Part shown: positions 18,040-26,189 of the stretch, one piece after another
Layout of the letters: each line of letters opens with the position of its first letter
How positions within the stretch are numbered: the stretch's first letter is position 1
From: an uncultured Bacilli bacterium
GTDB lineage: Bacteria > Bacillota_I > Bacilli_A > RF39 > UBA660
DNA: 52,388 nt
Direction: 5' to 3'
NCBI GenBank assembly: GCA_947591455.1
Contig: CANQDC010000003.1
Location: 1-52,388, forward strand
Notes under the pieces: model-generated
Told to the model about the DNA's origin: nothing
The model's database searches: none
The model's input: the letters and a program-made list of their open reading frames with translations, nothing else
Translations under genes and position numbers: made by a program

Positions 18040-19548
18040 TTATAATAGATCGATTTCTGAATCTTGTAAATCAAGAGAGTCTAACTCATCGCTGCTATCA
18101 TCATCCACTTCGAGTAGATCAATTGGCTCGTCAACAGACTCTAAAGAATCTTCTTCATCGACTATATTTTCTGCCCCTTCTTCCAGAGTTTCTATATCCT
18201 CATCGTTAGGTAGCGCAAGTTCCGCGTCTTCTTCCTTTAATTCATCATCATTTACATCTACTACTTCTTCAACCGCAGGAGTTTCTTCTACTTCCGTTGG
18301 TACTTCTTCCGCTCTTTTTCCTAAAAGAGCATTTTTAATATTAACATCTTCATTACCGAAATCATCTTCAATATCAATAACACGCAATATTTCTTCAAAA
18401 CTTGTTAATCCCTCAATAACTTTCATAAGTCCATCCTCAAGAAGGGTAATAGTAGCATTTTCACCATATACAAGTTTACGAAGTTCTTCTTTTCTGATAT
18501 TATTCGTAATGGCATCACGAATAGTTTGATCAATACCTAATACTTCTTGAATGGCAATACGACCCTTATAGCCATCAAGACATTCTTCACAACCGACAGG
18601 AGTATAAATGTCCGTAATATCCATTCCTAAAACTTCTTTAAAAACATTTTTTTCATAATCGCTAGCTTGTCTAGAACTCCGACATTTTGGGCATAATTTT
18701 TTGACTAATCTTTGACTAATAACTCCCGCTAGAGCGGATCCTAATAAATATCTTTCTACATCCATATCCAATAATCTTTCAATCGTATTTAATGAATTAT
18801 TTGTATGGATAGTGGAAAGAACTAAATGTCCAGTAATGGAAGCACGAACGGCGATACGTGCAGTTTCATCATCACGAATTTCTCCGATCATGATTACATC
18901 GGGGTCTTGACGAAGAATACTACGTAAAGCGCTGGCAAAAGTAAGACCAATTTCACTCATAGTTTGGACTTGATTAATACCAGTTAATTTCATTTCCACG
19001 GGATCTTCTACTGTAATAATATTTCTTTCCGGCGTATTTAAAATTTGTAACATAGAATAAACCGTCGTTGATTTTCCTGTACCAGTAGCTCCGGTAATTA
19101 AAATAATACCATTAGGGATTTCAATCATTTTTCGAACTTTTTCATAATTTTTAGGAGAAAATCCTAAAGAATCTAATCCATTGGTACTCATACTATAATC
19201 TAAAATACGAATAACAACTTTTTCGCCATACACAATAGGAAGGGTAGAAACACGAAGATCAAGATCGCGGCCTTCAATAATATTTTTGATAGCGCCATCT
19301 TGAGGAAGTCGAGATTCGGTAATATTCATTCCAGAAATAATTTTAATTCGAGTAATTAATGGATTTTTGACATTTTCAGGGACTTCGGCATAGTTTACTA
19401 ATTCTCCATCAACCCGAATACGTACCTTTAAAATGGTAGGAGTTGGATCAAAGTGGATATCACTGGCATTTTTGTTAGCAGCATCGATAATCATTTCATT
19501 AACAATATCTACAACTGGCAAACGATCATAATCAAAATCTTTAAACAT
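18040..19548 (-). CDS. type II/IV secretion ATPase (PilB/GspE family) with acidic tail
   Basis: Hexameric motor for pilus or pseudopilus assembly. 502 residues. The N-terminal MshEN domain common in PilB is absent; the protein begins almost at the N2 domain. Walker A is GATGTGKS (153-160); the Asp box, Walker B (RQDPDVIMIGEIRDDET) and His box follow; a tetracysteine zinc site is present (CPKC ... CEEC). From about residue 398 to the end there is an unusual, strongly acidic low-complexity tail (Glu/Asp-rich, ending LDSLDLQDSEIDLL). Encoded opposite to the PilC-prepilin peptidase pair, so regulation is separate. The DNA of the tail is GA-rich but the frame is continuous. Confidence 0.93.
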   Translation of the reverse strand: MFKDFDYDRLPVVDIVNEMIIDAANKNASDIHFDPTPTILKVRIRVDGELVNYAEVPENVKNPLITRIKIISGMNITESRLPQDGAIKNIIEGRDLDLRVSTLPIVYGEKVVIRILDYSMSTNGLDSLGFSPKNYEKVRKMIEIPNGIILITGATGTGKSTTVYSMLQILNTPERNIITVEDPVEMKLTGINQVQTMSEIGLTFASALRSILRQDPDVIMIGEIRDDETARIAVRASITGHLVLSTIHTNNSLNTIERLLDMDVERYLLGSALAGVISQRLVKKLCPKCRSSRQASDYEKNVFKEVLGMDITDIYTPVGCEECLDGYKGRIAIQEVLGIDQTIRDAITNNIRKEELRKLVYGENATITLLEDGLMKVIEGLTSFEEILRVIDIEDDFGNEDVNIKNALLGKRAEEVPTEVEETPAVEEVVDVNDDELKEEDAELALPNDEDIETLEEGAENIVDEEDSLESVDEPIDLLEVDDDSSDELDSLDLQDSEIDLL

Positions 19549-19624
19549 GATACCACCAGACCCTTCTTATTCTTCTCTAATTATATAATAAGAAGAGCAA
19601 AGTTACAAGCGTTAAACAAAAAAT

Positions 19625-19648
19625 AAAAAAACTGATTTCCAGTTTTTT
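19625..19648 (-). terminator. intrinsic terminator after the 33-residue gene
   Basis: AAAAAACTG (19626-19634) pairs with CAGTTTTTT (19640-19648), loop of five. T runs on both strands; it directly follows the small minus-strand gene ending at 19657. Confidence 0.75.
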
Positions 19649-19656
19649 AAAGTATA

Positions 19657-19758
19657 TTATCTAGCTTGAATGATATAACCAATAATGGATGCAATGACGC
19701 TGCCAACCATTAAAAATACCATCAACCATACAACCAATTTTCTAGTCTTCTTTTTCAT
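19657..19758 (-). CDS. 33-residue single-pass membrane microprotein (DUF4044/Prli42-like)
   Basis: Reads MKKKTRKLVVWLMVFLMVGS and then 13 more residues to QAR. A lysine-rich start, one membrane helix and an -R end. ATG 19758 has GAGGTG nine bases before it and a good terminator follows, so it is a real transcription unit. The pattern (KK..R..VVWLM, then a helix) resembles two very short Bacillota families, DUF4044 and the stressosome-linked Prli42; at this length I cannot decide between them. Divergent from the SpoIIM-like gene. Confidence 0.6.
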   Translation of the reverse strand: MKKKTRKLVVWLMVFLMVGSVIASIIGYIIQAR

Positions 19759-19833
19759 CACGTTCACCTCTAACATAAATAAATGTATCATATTTTTCTT
19801 TTGAAGTAAATATGATTAACTAAGGTGAATGAA

Positions 19834-20403
19834 ATGAAAAAACATAGGACAAGCTTTAAAAAACATAAAAACGTATTTATATTTTTAGGAATTATTTTTT
19901 TCTTTGGCGTAGTAAGTGGAATCATTTTTTATTTAAAACAAGAACCAAACGTTCAACAAAGTATTTTAGTCAATAGTCAAGATATATTTAGTCATAATGT
20001 TTTTAGCATCAGAAATATTTTAATTCATTTAGGAATCATTTTTACCGTCATTGTAACTTCCTTTCTCTTTTTATCTCCACCTCTTTTTCTTTGTATTTAC
20101 TTTTTTGAAGGCGTTGGAGTAGGGTTCATTATTCCAATATTATTTTCCGTCTTTAAATGGAAATTTTTTCTTTATTTTGGTCTCTATTTCTTATTTATCA
20201 AATTCATTTATTTACTTTTATTGGGGTATGTATTTGATAGCCAAATCTTATTTTTAAAAGAATACCTACAATATATAAAAACCAAAAAAATTAATTTTTT
20301 CCTTTCCTTAAAACGAATGTTTCTTTTTAGTTTCTTTCTCTTTTTAAACGATCTTTTTACTTTTTTTATTTCCAATCGTATTTTATTATTTATTTTAAAA
20401 TAA
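19834..20403 (+). CDS. SpoIIM-like integral membrane protein
   Basis: 189 residues with about five membrane helices. Start at ATG 19834 with AAGGTGA. The layout (short basic N-terminus, first helix, ~40-residue external loop, then a block of helices with FEGVGVGFIIPILFSVFKWK) recalls the SpoIIM family, where a glycine-rich FxxGxxxGF stretch sits at this position. In sporulating bacteria SpoIIM belongs to the engulfment complex; no sporulation genes of that complex are here, so a general membrane role is more likely. Similarity is by pattern only. Confidence 0.5.
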   Translation: MKKHRTSFKKHKNVFIFLGIIFFFGVVSGIIFYLKQEPNVQQSILVNSQDIFSHNVFSIRNILIHLGIIFTVIVTSFLFLSPPLFLCIYFFEGVGVGFIIPILFSVFKWKFFLYFGLYFLFIKFIYLLLLGYVFDSQILFLKEYLQYIKTKKINFFLSLKRMFLFSFFLFLNDLFTFFISNRILLFILK

Positions 20404-20501
20404 CAAAAACAAGTTCTAAAAGTCCTTAGTACATACGGTTTTAACTTTTCTTTCCAGCAAATTCTTGTTATAATAAAATTCGAATTAAGGGTGATTTGAA
20501 A

Positions 20502-21605
20502 GTGGCAAAAGTAATTGTTGGTATGAGTGGGGGAGTCGATTCAGCCGTTTCTGCCTATTTGTTAAAAAAAGAAGGGTATGAAGTTGAAGGGCTTTTCATG
20601 CGAAATTGGGATTCTTTAATTAATAACGATATATCCGGAAATCCTAATTTAGATCATGCAATTTGTCCTCAAGAAGAGGATTATAATGATGCTTTAAAAA
20701 CATGTACGATTTTAAATATTCCATTGCATCGCGTTGATTTTATTAAAGAATACTGGGATTATGTTTTTACCTATTTTTTAAAAGAATTAGAACATGGTAG
20801 AACTCCAAATCCCGATTTATTGTGTAATAAATATATTAAATTTGATTTATTTAAAAAAGAAGCAGAAAAATTAGGAGCCGATTTTATTGCTACGGGACAC
20901 TATGCTCAAGTAAAAAATGGAAAATTATACCGTGGTATTGATAAAAATAAAGATCAAAGTTATTTTTTAGCGATGGTAAGCCGTGAACAATTAAAAAATG
21001 TTATTTTTCCTGTTGGGAAAATGTTAAAAAAAGACGTTCGCAAAATTGCTAACCAAATTCATTTAAACGTAGCAAAGAAAAAAGACTCTACGGGAATCTG
21101 CTTTATCGGGGAAAGAAATTATCAAGCGTTCATAAAAAATTATTTAAAACCGAATCCTGGACCGATTGTAGATGTGAAAACCATGCAAAAAATAGGAACG
21201 CATACTGGTCTTATGAATTATACTATTGGTCAAAGAAGAAATGTAGGAATTAGTGGCAATGACAAACGTCATTATGTATGTGGTAAAGATGTTAAACAAA
21301 ATATTTTATATGTAGCCTTTGGAGATAGTGAATACTTATATAGCGATGCTTGTATCGTTGAAAATGTCCAATTTATTAGTGAAGAGCGCCCTTTAAATTG
21401 CACTGCTAAGTTTCGTTATCGGGGCGAGGATTATCCCGTGTCCTTAACATACTTAGATGATACACATATCAAAGTAAATTATCCAGAAAAAGTAAAAGCC
21501 GTAACTCCTGGTCAAGCTTGTGTTTTCTATCAAGAAGAAGAATGCCTAGGCTGTGGAATTATCAGCGATATTTATAAAAATGGCGAAAAATTATTTTATT
21601 TATAA
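20502..21605 (+). CDS. mnmA: tRNA 2-thiouridylase MnmA
   Basis: Adds sulfur to U34 of Lys, Glu and Gln tRNAs. PP-loop GMSGGVDSAVSAYLL (~7-21), catalytic cysteines in NPDLLCNKYIKF and STGICFIGERN. 367 residues. Likely start GTG 20502, eight bases after AGGGTG; a TTG at 20496 is too close to that site. TATAAT at 20469-20474. A cysteine desulfurase partner is not in the window. Confidence 0.95.
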   Translation: MAKVIVGMSGGVDSAVSAYLLKKEGYEVEGLFMRNWDSLINNDISGNPNLDHAICPQEEDYNDALKTCTILNIPLHRVDFIKEYWDYVFTYFLKELEHGRTPNPDLLCNKYIKFDLFKKEAEKLGADFIATGHYAQVKNGKLYRGIDKNKDQSYFLAMVSREQLKNVIFPVGKMLKKDVRKIANQIHLNVAKKKDSTGICFIGERNYQAFIKNYLKPNPGPIVDVKTMQKIGTHTGLMNYTIGQRRNVGISGNDKRHYVCGKDVKQNILYVAFGDSEYLYSDACIVENVQFISEERPLNCTAKFRYRGEDYPVSLTYLDDTHIKVNYPEKVKAVTPGQACVFYQEEECLGCGIISDIYKNGEKLFYL

Positions 21606-21620
21606 ACTTGACGCATATTT

Positions 21621-21652
21621 ACACTTGACAAAAAAGTGTTAAATGATATAAT
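21621..21652 (+). promoter_or_regulatory. consensus sigma-A promoter with overlapping inverted repeat
   Basis: TTGACA (21625-21630), 16-base spacer, TATAAT (21647-21652), driving the 258-residue HTH gene. ACACTT (21621-21626) and AAGTGT (21634-21639) form an inverted repeat over the -35 box, a likely operator, perhaps for self-regulation. Confidence 0.75.
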
Positions 21653-21683
21653 TTAAATGTAAAATGCGAGAGGAGAATGCATC

Positions 21684-22460
21684 TTGGGAAGATTAAGTGA
21701 ACTATTACAAGAATTAGGAATTTCTAAAGTACGCTTGGCAAAATATTTAGGAGTTTCTAGACAAATGGTTTATAATTATTTAGAATTAGATGATATTAAT
21801 AAATGGCCAAAAGAAAAGAAAATTTTGTTATTTAAATTATTAGATATTGAAGATGGTGATGAAGCCACAATTAGTGCGATTAAAGTAACTACCGACTATT
21901 TAATGGCTGTTGAATCAAGATTAAATCAAGGGGTAAAATCAACTAGTGATTTAGATAATTATTTTGATTTAAAAGGATTAAGTAAAGAAGATCAAACTTT
22001 ACTAGCCGATATTACTTATTTATTAAAAGAAAAATTATTAGATGAACACAAAAAAGAAGAAAATCGATATGCTTTCGAATATTTATATCATATATTACAA
22101 TCAATTGATAATGTTCCTGAAATTAAGTATATATTTGGATACATGTCTAAAACAACTGGATTTACAAATCCCGAAGAGTACCATTTTAATGAAGATAAAC
22201 AATTTATTTTTGAAGGAATTTTATATTCAGCCTTAACTTTATATAATAATGGGGGTGCGAGTCGTAGTAAACTTGCAGAAAGCCATAAACGTTTTGTTCA
22301 AGAAATAGAACAAAAAAACGAAGAAAAATTAAGTCGCACACAACAATTAAATACCATTCGTATTCAAGCTTTAAAAGAACTTGGTTATACCGAAATGAAT
22401 GAATCAAATGCAGCAGAAATTATTGAAAAAATTGCTGAAATTGAATCAAGAAAAGTGTAA
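21684..22460 (+). CDS. helix-turn-helix regulator with large helical C-terminal domain
   Basis: 258 residues from TTG 21684 (AGGAG eight bases before). HTH at about residues 10-35 (ISKVRLAKYLGVSRQMVYNY). The remaining ~200 residues are helical and charged, without a family I recognise; no peptidase S24 or sugar-binding signature. It has the best promoter in the window, with an inverted repeat over the -35 box. The stop overlaps a possible start of the radical SAM gene (TAATG), so the two may be one operon. Confidence 0.8.
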   Translation: MGRLSELLQELGISKVRLAKYLGVSRQMVYNYLELDDINKWPKEKKILLFKLLDIEDGDEATISAIKVTTDYLMAVESRLNQGVKSTSDLDNYFDLKGLSKEDQTLLADITYLLKEKLLDEHKKEENRYAFEYLYHILQSIDNVPEIKYIFGYMSKTTGFTNPEEYHFNEDKQFIFEGILYSALTLYNNGGASRSKLAESHKRFVQEIEQKNEEKLSRTQQLNTIRIQALKELGYTEMNESNAAEIIEKIAEIESRKV

Positions 22461-22486
22461 TGCTTTTCTTTTTCGTTGGAAAAAAG

Positions 22487-23308
22487 ATGAAATTTAAAAA
22501 AATATATATAGAAATAACGAATCGTTGTAATTTAGCTTGTTCTTTTTGTGCGAAAACCACTCGACCAAAAGAGTGGATGTCTCAAAAAAACTTTTTAAAA
22601 ATTTTAAAAGAAATACAGCCTTATACGCATTATATTTATTTACATGTAATGGGAGAACCTCTACTTCATCCCGAAATAAATGAGTTTATTCAATTAGCAA
22701 ATGAAAGAGGATTTGAAGTCAATTTGACTACCAATGGAACCTTACTAGATCGTTTATCGGATTCTACAAAGGTACGTCAAATAAATATTTCCCTCCATGC
22801 TTGTAAAGAACAAACCAACTATCCCATCAATACTTATTTAAATCGGGTATTTGAAAAATGTGAAAAATTAAATCAAAATGGTACATACATTAATTATCGT
22901 ATCTGGCGAAAGAATAATGAGGATCTTGTAAAAATCTTAGAAAATAGATATTCTATTATCATAAATAGTTCATCTAAAAAACTAAAAGAGGGTATTTTTT
23001 ATTCCAATGAAGCGGAATTCCTTTGGCCAATAAATAGGCTAGGAGAGGGGAAGTCTATACATGGTACCTGTCGTGCTTTAAAAGACCATATAGGTATTTT
23101 AGTAGATGGTACAGTTGTTCCTTGCTGTTTAGATAATAATGCCCAAATCGTTTTAGGAAATATATTCAAAACCCCTTTTTCGAAAATTATTAACTCCCCT
23201 CTTTTCTGTCATCTAGTAAAAGCATTTAACGAAAACAAAAAAGTCCATCCTTTATGCCAAAGTTGTTCTTTTTATGAGCAAAGAAAAAAGAATACAAATG
23301 ATGAATAA
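22487..23308 (+). CDS. radical SAM/SPASM-like protein
   Basis: Iron-sulfur enzyme of unknown reaction. The radical-SAM cluster motif is CNLACSFC close to the N-terminus (IYIEITNRCNLACSFCAK), with MGEPLLHP and NLTTNGTLL typical of the barrel. The C-terminal cysteines (CRALKD, VVPCCLDN, LCQSCSF) form a SPASM-like second cluster region. 273 residues from ATG 22487, where homologous proteins usually begin; ATG 22460, overlapping the upstream stop, would add nine hydrophobic residues and cannot be excluded. No peptide substrate gene is beside it, so a RiPP role is not supported. Confidence 0.85.
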   Translation: MKFKKIYIEITNRCNLACSFCAKTTRPKEWMSQKNFLKILKEIQPYTHYIYLHVMGEPLLHPEINEFIQLANERGFEVNLTTNGTLLDRLSDSTKVRQINISLHACKEQTNYPINTYLNRVFEKCEKLNQNGTYINYRIWRKNNEDLVKILENRYSIIINSSSKKLKEGIFYSNEAEFLWPINRLGEGKSIHGTCRALKDHIGILVDGTVVPCCLDNNAQIVLGNIFKTPFSKIINSPLFCHLVKAFNENKKVHPLCQSCSFYEQRKKNTNDE

Positions 23309-23555
23309 TGAATAGAATAATCTTTTAAAAGAATATAATAAATAATAGTTAAAGAATTATAAAGATTTATAAAAAATAAATTAGATAATAGATAATGCTT
23401 CAAAATTTTTTATAATTCTTGTAAGATAAAAGATAAATAAAAACACAAGTGAATATTATTGTATTTAGAACCAAATAAAGATAAAATCAGGCCAAAAATT
23501 CAAAGAAATATAGTTTCGTATAATATATATTATGTTAACTTTATAAAAAATACTT
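23309..23555. other. AT-rich spacer without a visible gene
   Basis: About 250 bases of very AT-rich sequence between the convergent radical SAM and amidotransferase genes. I see no ORF with a ribosome site, no RNA structure and only short A/T stretches that could act in termination. Confidence 0.6.
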
Positions 23556-24182
23556 CTATAATATATCAATAAAGAAATTAAATAATTTTTTCGAATAGGA
23601 ATCGTGCATAAGACTTTCTGGATGCCATTGTACTCCAATAAAAAACCGTTTTTGTGCGTCTTCAACAGCTTCTATAACTAAATCATCAGCAATCGCACTT
23701 ACGGATAATTCCGTGGTTGTGATATGTTCACTATGACGACTATTAACTAGAATATAATCATCGCCTAAAATTTTATGTAACAGACTATTCTTTTTTATTT
23801 TTACCGTATGGACATATTTGTCCTCTTTTTGATGATCCGTACATGGAAGCATTTTTAAATCGCCTTCAAAAGCCAAAGACATAATTTGCATACCCAAACA
23901 AATCCCTAATGTAGGAATATCTTGTTGATGTAAATATTTTACAATTTTGATATCGATTTCATGAGGAGCTTGTCCTCCTGGTAAAATAACTCCCTGACAG
24001 AGTTGAAGACACTCCACTACCCTTTCAAATTCAGTATCTATGTTGTTTTGAAAAGATATTGGAATACAAATGACTTGAACATTATATTTTCGTAAATATA
24101 ATAATAAATCACTTCGTATAGCGAGTAAAGAATGATTACTGAGACTTTTATAATCTCGTAAGAAAATACCTACTGTTTTCAT
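23556..24182 (-). CDS. class I glutamine amidotransferase (peptidase C26, PuuD-like)
   Basis: 208-residue gamma-glutamyl hydrolase-type enzyme. Catalytic Cys in LGICLGMQ, oxyanion region VILPGGQAPHEID, and catalytic His-Glu in VQWHPE are all in place. The family includes gamma-glutamyl-GABA hydrolase and related proteins; substrate cannot be told from sequence alone. Good GGGGGAG ribosome site before ATG 24182. The ZIP transporter ends just upstream of it (15 bases), so they are probably co-transcribed. Confidence 0.88.
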   Translation of the reverse strand: MKTVGIFLRDYKSLSNHSLLAIRSDLLLYLRKYNVQVICIPISFQNNIDTEFERVVECLQLCQGVILPGGQAPHEIDIKIVKYLHQQDIPTLGICLGMQIMSLAFEGDLKMLPCTDHQKEDKYVHTVKIKKNSLLHKILGDDYILVNSRHSEHITTTELSVSAIADDLVIEAVEDAQKRFFIGVQWHPESLMHDSYSKKLFNFFIDIL

Positions 24183-24197
24183 TTAAATCTCCCCCTT

Positions 24198-24950
24198 TTA
24201 TAAGAAAAAATGATTACATAAAAGTAAAAGAATTCCTAATAAAAAACCAATAAATAGAAAACGATTTTCTTTATATTTTAATGTTTCTGGATAAATTTCT
24301 TCAATGGAAATAGTAATCATAATTCCAGCAACGAAAAGTAAAATAACACTAATTAATTCACTCGTAATATAATTTTTAAATAAAATAAAAGCAAATATGG
24401 CTCCAATTGGTTCAGCAAAGCCAGAAATAAAAGTCTTTTTTAAAGCTTCTTTTTTACTATTTGTAGCATAATAAATAGGTACAGCAATACTAATTCCTTC
24501 AGGAATATTATGAAGCATAATCGCTAGTCCTAAATGAATGCCCATTTGCATATCTTGATAAGAACTTAAAAACGTAGCCACTCCCTCAGGAAAATTATGA
24601 AGTAATAAAGCAATCATATTTAAAATTCCCAGCGTATAAAGACTACTTGTATTCTTTTTAGCTTGGGCAATTTTTGCAATTAATAGTTTAATCGAAAAAA
24701 TTCCTACCAAAATAGATCCTATAGCTAATAAAAAACCTTTTTGAAAATTACTTTTTAACAATACTTCTAAAGAATTTGGTATTAAATCCGTTAAACTTAT
24801 CCCAATCATAATAGCCAATGAAAAACTAAGACAGAGCGTAATAAATTTATTGATCTGTTCTTTTTTGATCCTTAAAAAAACAATGAAAGCTCCCAATACC
24901 GTTGAAAAACCAGCTATGGTAGAAACTAGCAAAGGACCAATTATTTCCAT
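24198..24950 (-). CDS. zupT: ZIP-family metal transporter
   Basis: 250 residues, about eight membrane helices. The metal-transport helices carry HNFPEGVA and HNIPEGISIAVPIY, the double HNxPEG signature of the ZIP/ZupT branch, and GFAEPIGA follows. Imports zinc or other divalent cations. Starts at ATG 24950 with GGTGAT. It is the first gene of a probable two-gene unit with the amidotransferase. Exact metal not determinable. Confidence 0.9.
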   Translation of the reverse strand: MEIIGPLLVSTIAGFSTVLGAFIVFLRIKKEQINKFITLCLSFSLAIMIGISLTDLIPNSLEVLLKSNFQKGFLLAIGSILVGIFSIKLLIAKIAQAKKNTSSLYTLGILNMIALLLHNFPEGVATFLSSYQDMQMGIHLGLAIMLHNIPEGISIAVPIYYATNSKKEALKKTFISGFAEPIGAIFAFILFKNYITSELISVILLFVAGIMITISIEEIYPETLKYKENRFLFIGFLLGILLLLCNHFFL

Positions 24951-25020
24951 GATATCACCAATATAATTTATGAATTATATGATATAAAAAGTACATAATA
25001 AAAGTAGGAGGTAATAGATT

Positions 25021-25167
25021 ATGAATAGAAATAGTAATAATTCTAGAAATAACTCTAGAAATAACCAAAAAGAACAAAATTCTAGAAACAACAGCAGAAA
25101 TAATAACAGAAATGAACAACAAAATTCTAGAAATAATAAATCTAGCAGAAACGAACAATCTCGTTAG
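25021..25167 (+). CDS. 48-residue Asn/Arg/Ser-rich microprotein
   Basis: Nearly the whole protein is made of Asn, Arg, Ser and Gln in an SRNN/NNSRN repeat (begins MNRNSNNSRNNSRNNQ). ATG 25021 is preceded by a textbook AGGAGG site (spacing nine), and a 8-bp-stem terminator follows 12 bases after the stop; both support a real gene. It is highly basic and surely disordered, so RNA or DNA binding, or coating of another polyanion, is plausible but unproven. No known family recognised. Stands between convergent xerD and divergent zupT. Confidence 0.65.
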   Translation: MNRNSNNSRNNSRNNQKEQNSRNNSRNNNRNEQQNSRNNKSSRNEQSR

Positions 25168-25178
25168 TTAGATAAAGA

Positions 25179-25210
25179 AAGGAAACGACTAAATGTTTCC
25201 TTCTTTTTTT
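25179..25210 (+). terminator. intrinsic terminator of the microprotein gene
   Basis: AAGGAAAC (25179-25186) pairs with GTTTCCTT (25195-25202), then CTTTTTTT. It reaches into the end of the convergent xerD gene. Confidence 0.75.
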
Positions 25211-26079
25211 GCCCGCGGGTGATGTTCATATTCTTTTTTTATTTTATCATTCAATAAATGAGTATAAATTTGAGTAGTAGAAATATCGCTATGGCCAAGT
25301 AATTCTTGGATAACCCTTAAATCTGCTCCATGGCTAAGCAAATGAGTCGCATAAGAATGTCTTAATGTATGAGGACTAATCTCCTTTTTTATGCCTTGCT
25401 TTTGAGCAATTTGTTTTAAATTCTTAAAAAATCCTTGTCGGGATATAGGTTTACCAAAATTATTAATAAATAAATAATCACTATCTTTATTTTTTAATAG
25501 CTTATTACGATATTGATCAATATATATTTTTAAATAATTCTCCGCCATACTAGAAATAGGACTAATACGCTCTTTACTCCCCTTCCCTAACACGCGAATA
25601 TAATCATCATGTAAATCGAGATTATTTAACTTTAACTGAACTAATTCAGAAACCCGTATTCCGGTCGCATAGAGCAATTCTAACATCGCTTTATTGCGAT
25701 AATCATAGGGAGTTTTAAGAGGAATATTTAACAATTGATTCACTTCTTCTTCCGTTAAATAATGAGGAAGTGTTTTCGAAATTTTCGGTTGTTCAATATT
25801 TTCACAAGGATTATTCTCTAAATATCCTTCAGTAGCTAAAAAAGAATAAAAATTCTTAATAACCGTTAAATAATGGGCTCTACTTTTTTCAGCCATCTGC
25901 TCATTAAATTTCAAATACGCTTCAATATCCTTTCTTGTTACATGATTAATAGACTTCCCCTGTAAAAAAATCTCAAAGCGTTTTAAATTATCTTGATAGG
26001 AAGCAATGGTATTTTTAGACAATTTTCGTTCAAATAACAAATAATCTAGATATTTTTCATAATATTTTTCATTGGTCAT
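25189..26079 (-). CDS. xerD: tyrosine recombinase XerD/XerC type
   Basis: Resolves chromosome dimers at dif. 296 residues. N-terminal SAM-like DNA-binding domain (residues ~1-85), then catalytic residues: Arg in ATGIRVSELVQL, HTLRHSYATHLL (His, Arg), LLGHSDISTTQIYTH (His and nucleophile Tyr). No linked excisionase, att repeats or phage genes, so it is read as the housekeeping enzyme. Confidence 0.92.
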   Translation of the reverse strand: MTNEKYYEKYLDYLLFERKLSKNTIASYQDNLKRFEIFLQGKSINHVTRKDIEAYLKFNEQMAEKSRAHYLTVIKNFYSFLATEGYLENNPCENIEQPKISKTLPHYLTEEEVNQLLNIPLKTPYDYRNKAMLELLYATGIRVSELVQLKLNNLDLHDDYIRVLGKGSKERISPISSMAENYLKIYIDQYRNKLLKNKDSDYLFINNFGKPISRQGFFKNLKQIAQKQGIKKEISPHTLRHSYATHLLSHGADLRVIQELLGHSDISTTQIYTHLLNDKIKKEYEHHPRAKKEGNI

Positions 26080-26143
26080 AGAAAAAACTCCTTCTATATA
26101 AATTATATAAAAATTTTTTTATAAACAAAAGCTTAAATAAAAA

Positions 26144-26172
26144 TTGTTAACTATAGGAATTAATGGTATAAT
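26144..26172 (+). promoter_or_regulatory. promoter of rarA-gpsA
   Basis: TTGTTA (26144-26149), 17-base spacer, TATAAT (26167-26172), 18 bases before the rarA start. Confidence 0.65.
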
Positions 26173-26189
26173 AATATGCGGTGATAAAG

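Noticed and set aside
22487-23308. Radical SAM/SPASM protein as a RiPP maturase
   Set aside because: No precursor peptide, transporter or protease beside it; the 48-residue microprotein is 1.7 kb away and lacks maturation-type features.
24955-25158. Minus-strand 67-residue frame across the microprotein gene
   Set aside because: It has no ribosome site and mirrors the repeated codons of the plus-strand gene, which has a strong site and terminator.
25021-25167. Gamma-type small acid-soluble spore protein
   Set aside because: It is Arg-rich and lacks the QQVRKQN-type repeats and the GPR cleavage site.
25189-26079. Tyrosine recombinase as an integrase of a mobile element
   Set aside because: Full-length XerD-type protein without att repeats, excisionase, transfer or phage genes around it.
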